Of a stretch of 7,064 nt of DNA, positions 4,724-7,064 are shown piece by piece. The notes beneath the pieces are model-generated. The model had not been told where the DNA came from, did not search any database, and saw nothing but the letters and a program-made list of their open reading frames with translations. Position 1 is the stretch's first letter, and every line of letters begins with the position of its first letter. Both the position numbers and the translations under genes were made by a program. This DNA is from Chthoniobacter sp. (GTDB lineage Bacteria; Verrucomicrobiota; Verrucomicrobiia; Chthoniobacterales; Chthoniobacteraceae): contig JANXSB010000477.1 in assembly GCA_025352865.1 (NCBI GenBank), positions 1-7,064 on the forward strand, written 5' to 3'.

Positions 4724-7056
4724 TTGCCGAGATAGAGCACCACCGTGCTGCGCGGGCCGACTTTCAGCGGCGCAGCAAGCGGCACCGTTTTGCCCGAAAT
4801 CATCTCCGGCGCCTGCACGAAACCCGCGGGCGGTTTCATCTCGAAAGTTTTGTCCTTGGTCGTGTTCATCCCGATGAGATACGCGCCGTGGCGCAGCGTG
4901 TAAAAGCCCGCCTTGCCCGCGTGGATGTTTTCCTGGCCGGGCTTGAAGTCGATGCCGGTGGGGATTTTCGCGATGGGCAATTTTTCGCCGGTGTGCGCCG
5001 AATGCTGGTCGCCGGGATAGCGCAGGCCGCCATTGCCGAAGCCCATGTTCACCCAGTCTGGCCGCGTGTATTCCATCCCGCTCGCCTCGAACTGCGTCTC
5101 CTCGCGCACCACGGCGATGCGATCAAAACGCGGCGTGATGTCGTGGACGCGCGCGAGCCCGTTCACGCCGAAACGCGCGCGCCAGTAGAGCGAGACGTAG
5201 AGCATTTCCTCGCCGTGCCGGAGCGCGAGCACGCCGTCCTCCTCATCGGCCCACGCGAAATCGGGAAAGCCCGGCGTCATCGGCAGGCGATAGCGGCTCG
5301 GCGGCTGCGCCTGGAGCAGCTCGTACTGCTCCGGCACGCCGAGCAGCGCAGAGGTGATGAGCCAACTGCCCTCCTTCATCTGCGCCTCGACCGAGTGGAA
5401 AAACTGGTTGTCCGCGAACATCTGCTGCGCAAATCCGACCGAGCGCGGATCGAGCGTCGCCGATGCGGAATAGATCGCCGAGCCCTGCCGGCCCGCCTTT
5501 TCGCCATAGGTCACGTCGCCGGGAAAATGCGTGTCGCGCCAGCCCACGATGGTCTCCGCGCGCATCGCCCGGTTGCCCTCCGCATCGGTCAGCGGATAGC
5601 GGAAAATTCCGCGCGCCACTTCCATCCGCGCGAGCTGCGCCTTGATCTTCGCGTCGCCTGTCGCCGGCTTCCCCGGCTCGCACGTCGCGGTGTAAATCTG
5701 CGTCACCCAGTCGAGCACTTCGCCGTAGTAGCCCACGAAACCGAGTTCCTTGGTCAGCCCCTTCGCGGTGAGCTGCCAGTAGTCGTCGCCGAGCGGTTTC
5801 AGCGGCCCTTTTTCGCCATCGCTGCCGAGCCACGGCTGGAGCCCGAGCGCCTCGTAAAGATAGCGCCGCGCCTGCGGTTCCGGCAGCGCGCTCGCGGGCG
5901 TGAGCGCGGCGATGCCGCGGTTCGCGCGGTAGAGGTTCAGGTCCACGATCATGCACTGGTTCGTGTACTGTCTGCGGTGATGCCGGTGGTTGTCGCGGCT
6001 TGCCACCAGCATCTCCGTCCACGCCGCGCGCCGCGTCAGCGTCTTGCCCGCGCCATCGTCTATTTTTTCATCGAGAAAAGGCTGCATCGGCTCGCGCAAA
6101 AGTGCGGTGGCCTCGCCGAGCATCCCGAGCCCGAACCAGTCGGGATTCGCCGTCCGCGGATCGGCCTCCGCGACCTTCGGGTCTTTGCGGAACCGGCGGA
6201 AAAAATCGTCCGCGCCCTTGAGCACCTGCTGCACGGCGACCTTGTTTTGAAACGCGGGCGACCACGGCACATGCCACGCCCGCGCGAGCAGGTGCATCTC
6301 CTCCTGCCCGCGCGGAGTTTTCGCGTTCAGTATCCCGTTGAGGTCGCGCGTCAGCCGCTCCTTCACCTTCGCCAGCACTTCATCGCCGGGGCTCTTGCGC
6401 ACCGGCGGATTCGCCGGCGGCTCGCCCTGCTTCTCCGCCGCCGGAGGCACGAAGCATCCATCGGTGTGCGTGTAGGCCGCGTAGATGCCGCGCGTCGGCT
6501 CCTTCATCAGCTTTTGATATTGCTCCCAATTCGTGCCGTAGCCCCAGATCGGCCCGTTCGTGCGGATCTCAAAATACAGCTCCATTTTCCCCTTCGTCAC
6601 CGCCTCCGGCAGCGGCGAGGTCACGTAGAGAAAACGCCCCGCGTACGACGGCTCCTCGCACCCGCCGTCCAGCACATCGATGTCGCCGAGATGCCGGTAG
6701 CCGATCTGCTTTCCCTCGCAAAAAAGGATCAGCTTGTTTGGCGAAACATCCGAGCCCCACAGCCGCACCGTGAAATAATTCGGCACCGCCGGATCGACCT
6801 TCATCGTGAAAGCCATCTTCCCGCCCTGCCACTCCGGCACCGCCAGCGGCAGGAGCCGCCGTGCGGGGAGATCGAGCCCGCCCTTGATGACCTCACCGCC
6901 AGTTAGCGCGTGCGCTTTCTCCGCCGCGTCATCGCCAAAATTCAGCGTGTCGGAAAACGCGGGCGCGGCGCGCAGCGGAAGGCACGCGAGCAGCGCGGCG
7001 ATGGTGAGCGTGGCGGTGCAACGGAGAGATGGGATGAGCGAGAGGCGGTTCCGCAA
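4720..7056 (-). CDS. Large secreted protein, possible polysaccharide-active enzyme
   Basis: 778 residues from TTG at 7056. The frame stays open to the right edge, so a start just outside is possible. The N-terminus is a clear export signal: basic RNR, hydrophobic LTIAALLACLPL at 17-28, and likely cleavage near LRAAPA (28-33). Three regions follow. Residues 36-200 are strand-rich and jelly-roll-like, with YFTVRLWGSD at 94-103, FLYVTSPLP at 142-150 and IWGYGTNWEQYQK at 170-182. Residues about 225-570 look mainly helical, with RDNHRHHRRQYTNQ at 354-367 and YGEVLDWVTQIYTATCEPG at 444-462. Residues 600-778 are strand-rich, with LRHGEEMLYVSLYWRARFG and TLRHGAYLIGMN. Helical core plus C-terminal beta domain, and an Asn-His cluster, recall alpha/alpha-toroid polysaccharide lyases. 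That is inference only; I do not recognise the exact family. It heads an apparent two-gene operon with DUF218. Confidence 0.85.
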   Translation of the reverse strand: MRNRLSLIPSLRCTATLTIAALLACLPLRAAPAFSDTLNFGDDAAEKAHALTGGEVIKGGLDLPARRLLPLAVPEWQGGKMAFTMKVDPAVPNYFTVRLWGSDVSPNKLILFCEGKQIGYRHLGDIDVLDGGCEEPSYAGRFLYVTSPLPEAVTKGKMELYFEIRTNGPIWGYGTNWEQYQKLMKEPTRGIYAAYTHTDGCFVPPAAEKQGEPPANPPVRKSPGDEVLAKVKERLTRDLNGILNAKTPRGQEEMHLLARAWHVPWSPAFQNKVAVQQVLKGADDFFRRFRKDPKVAEADPRTANPDWFGLGMLGEATALLREPMQPFLDEKIDDGAGKTLTRRAAWTEMLVASRDNHRHHRRQYTNQCMIVDLNLYRANRGIAALTPASALPEPQARRYLYEALGLQPWLGSDGEKGPLKPLGDDYWQLTAKGLTKELGFVGYYGEVLDWVTQIYTATCEPGKPATGDAKIKAQLARMEVARGIFRYPLTDAEGNRAMRAETIVGWRDTHFPGDVTYGEKAGRQGSAIYSASATLDPRSVGFAQQMFADNQFFHSVEAQMKEGSWLITSALLGVPEQYELLQAQPPSRYRLPMTPGFPDFAWADEEDGVLALRHGEEMLYVSLYWRARFGVNGLARVHDITPRFDRIAVVREETQFEASGMEYTRPDWVNMGFGNGGLRYPGDQHSAHTGEKLPIAKIPTGIDFKPGQENIHAGKAGFYTLRHGAYLIGMNTTKDKTFEMKPPAGFVQAPEMISGKTVPLAAPLKVGPRSTVVLYLGK

Positions 7057-7064
7057 GCCAAAGC

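Noticed and set aside
4888..6906. Very long + strand open frame (672 codons) opposite the secreted-protein gene
   Set aside because: Its product is dominated by Arg, His, Ala and Leu with no motif or signal. The opposite strand has a signal peptide and natural composition. Long antisense frames are expected at this GC content.

Overview
This is a high-GC bacterial chromosomal window. It carries five well-supported protein genes, one less certain hypothetical gene and one doubtful small ORF. No rRNA, tRNA, transposase, integrase, phage gene or CRISPR array was seen. The best taxonomic clue is the left-hand gene, a single-pass membrane FecR protein with a C-terminal LamG/concanavalin-like domain. 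That architecture is typical of Verrucomicrobiota and related PVC bacteria. The scarcity of Shine-Dalgarno sequences and the large secreted protein of carbohydrate-enzyme type also fit, but the assignment is inference.

Layout from left to right. The + strand starts with a FecR/LamG sigma regulator that is open at the left edge, so its cytoplasmic part is probably outside the window (to 1520). Two - strand genes follow and converge on it: an NlpC/P60 cell-wall hydrolase lipoprotein (1669-2166) and, upstream of it, a membrane-anchored protein of unknown function (2218-2985). A doubtful small membrane ORF (1465-1665) lies behind the lipoprotein. Positions 2986-3241 are a divergent intergenic region holding a striking AT-rich, long imperfect hairpin (3034-3118) built from six copies of the heptamer ATTCCGT. 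A + strand hypothetical gene follows (3242-3901). It ends 6 bases from the end of a converging - strand pair: a DUF218/YdcF-type envelope protein (3908-4723) and, directly upstream and overlapping it by the four bases ATGA, a 778-residue secreted protein that runs to the right edge (4720-7056).

Taken together, most products act at the cell envelope or outside it: a trans-membrane regulator with a possible glycan-binding outer domain, a peptidoglycan hydrolase, a membrane-anchored protein, a DUF218 protein and a secreted enzyme-like protein. I see no clearly new multi-gene system. The points most worth a second look are the ATTCCGT hairpin, a perfect palindrome that sits in frame inside the FecR gene, and the translational coupling of the secreted protein to DUF218.
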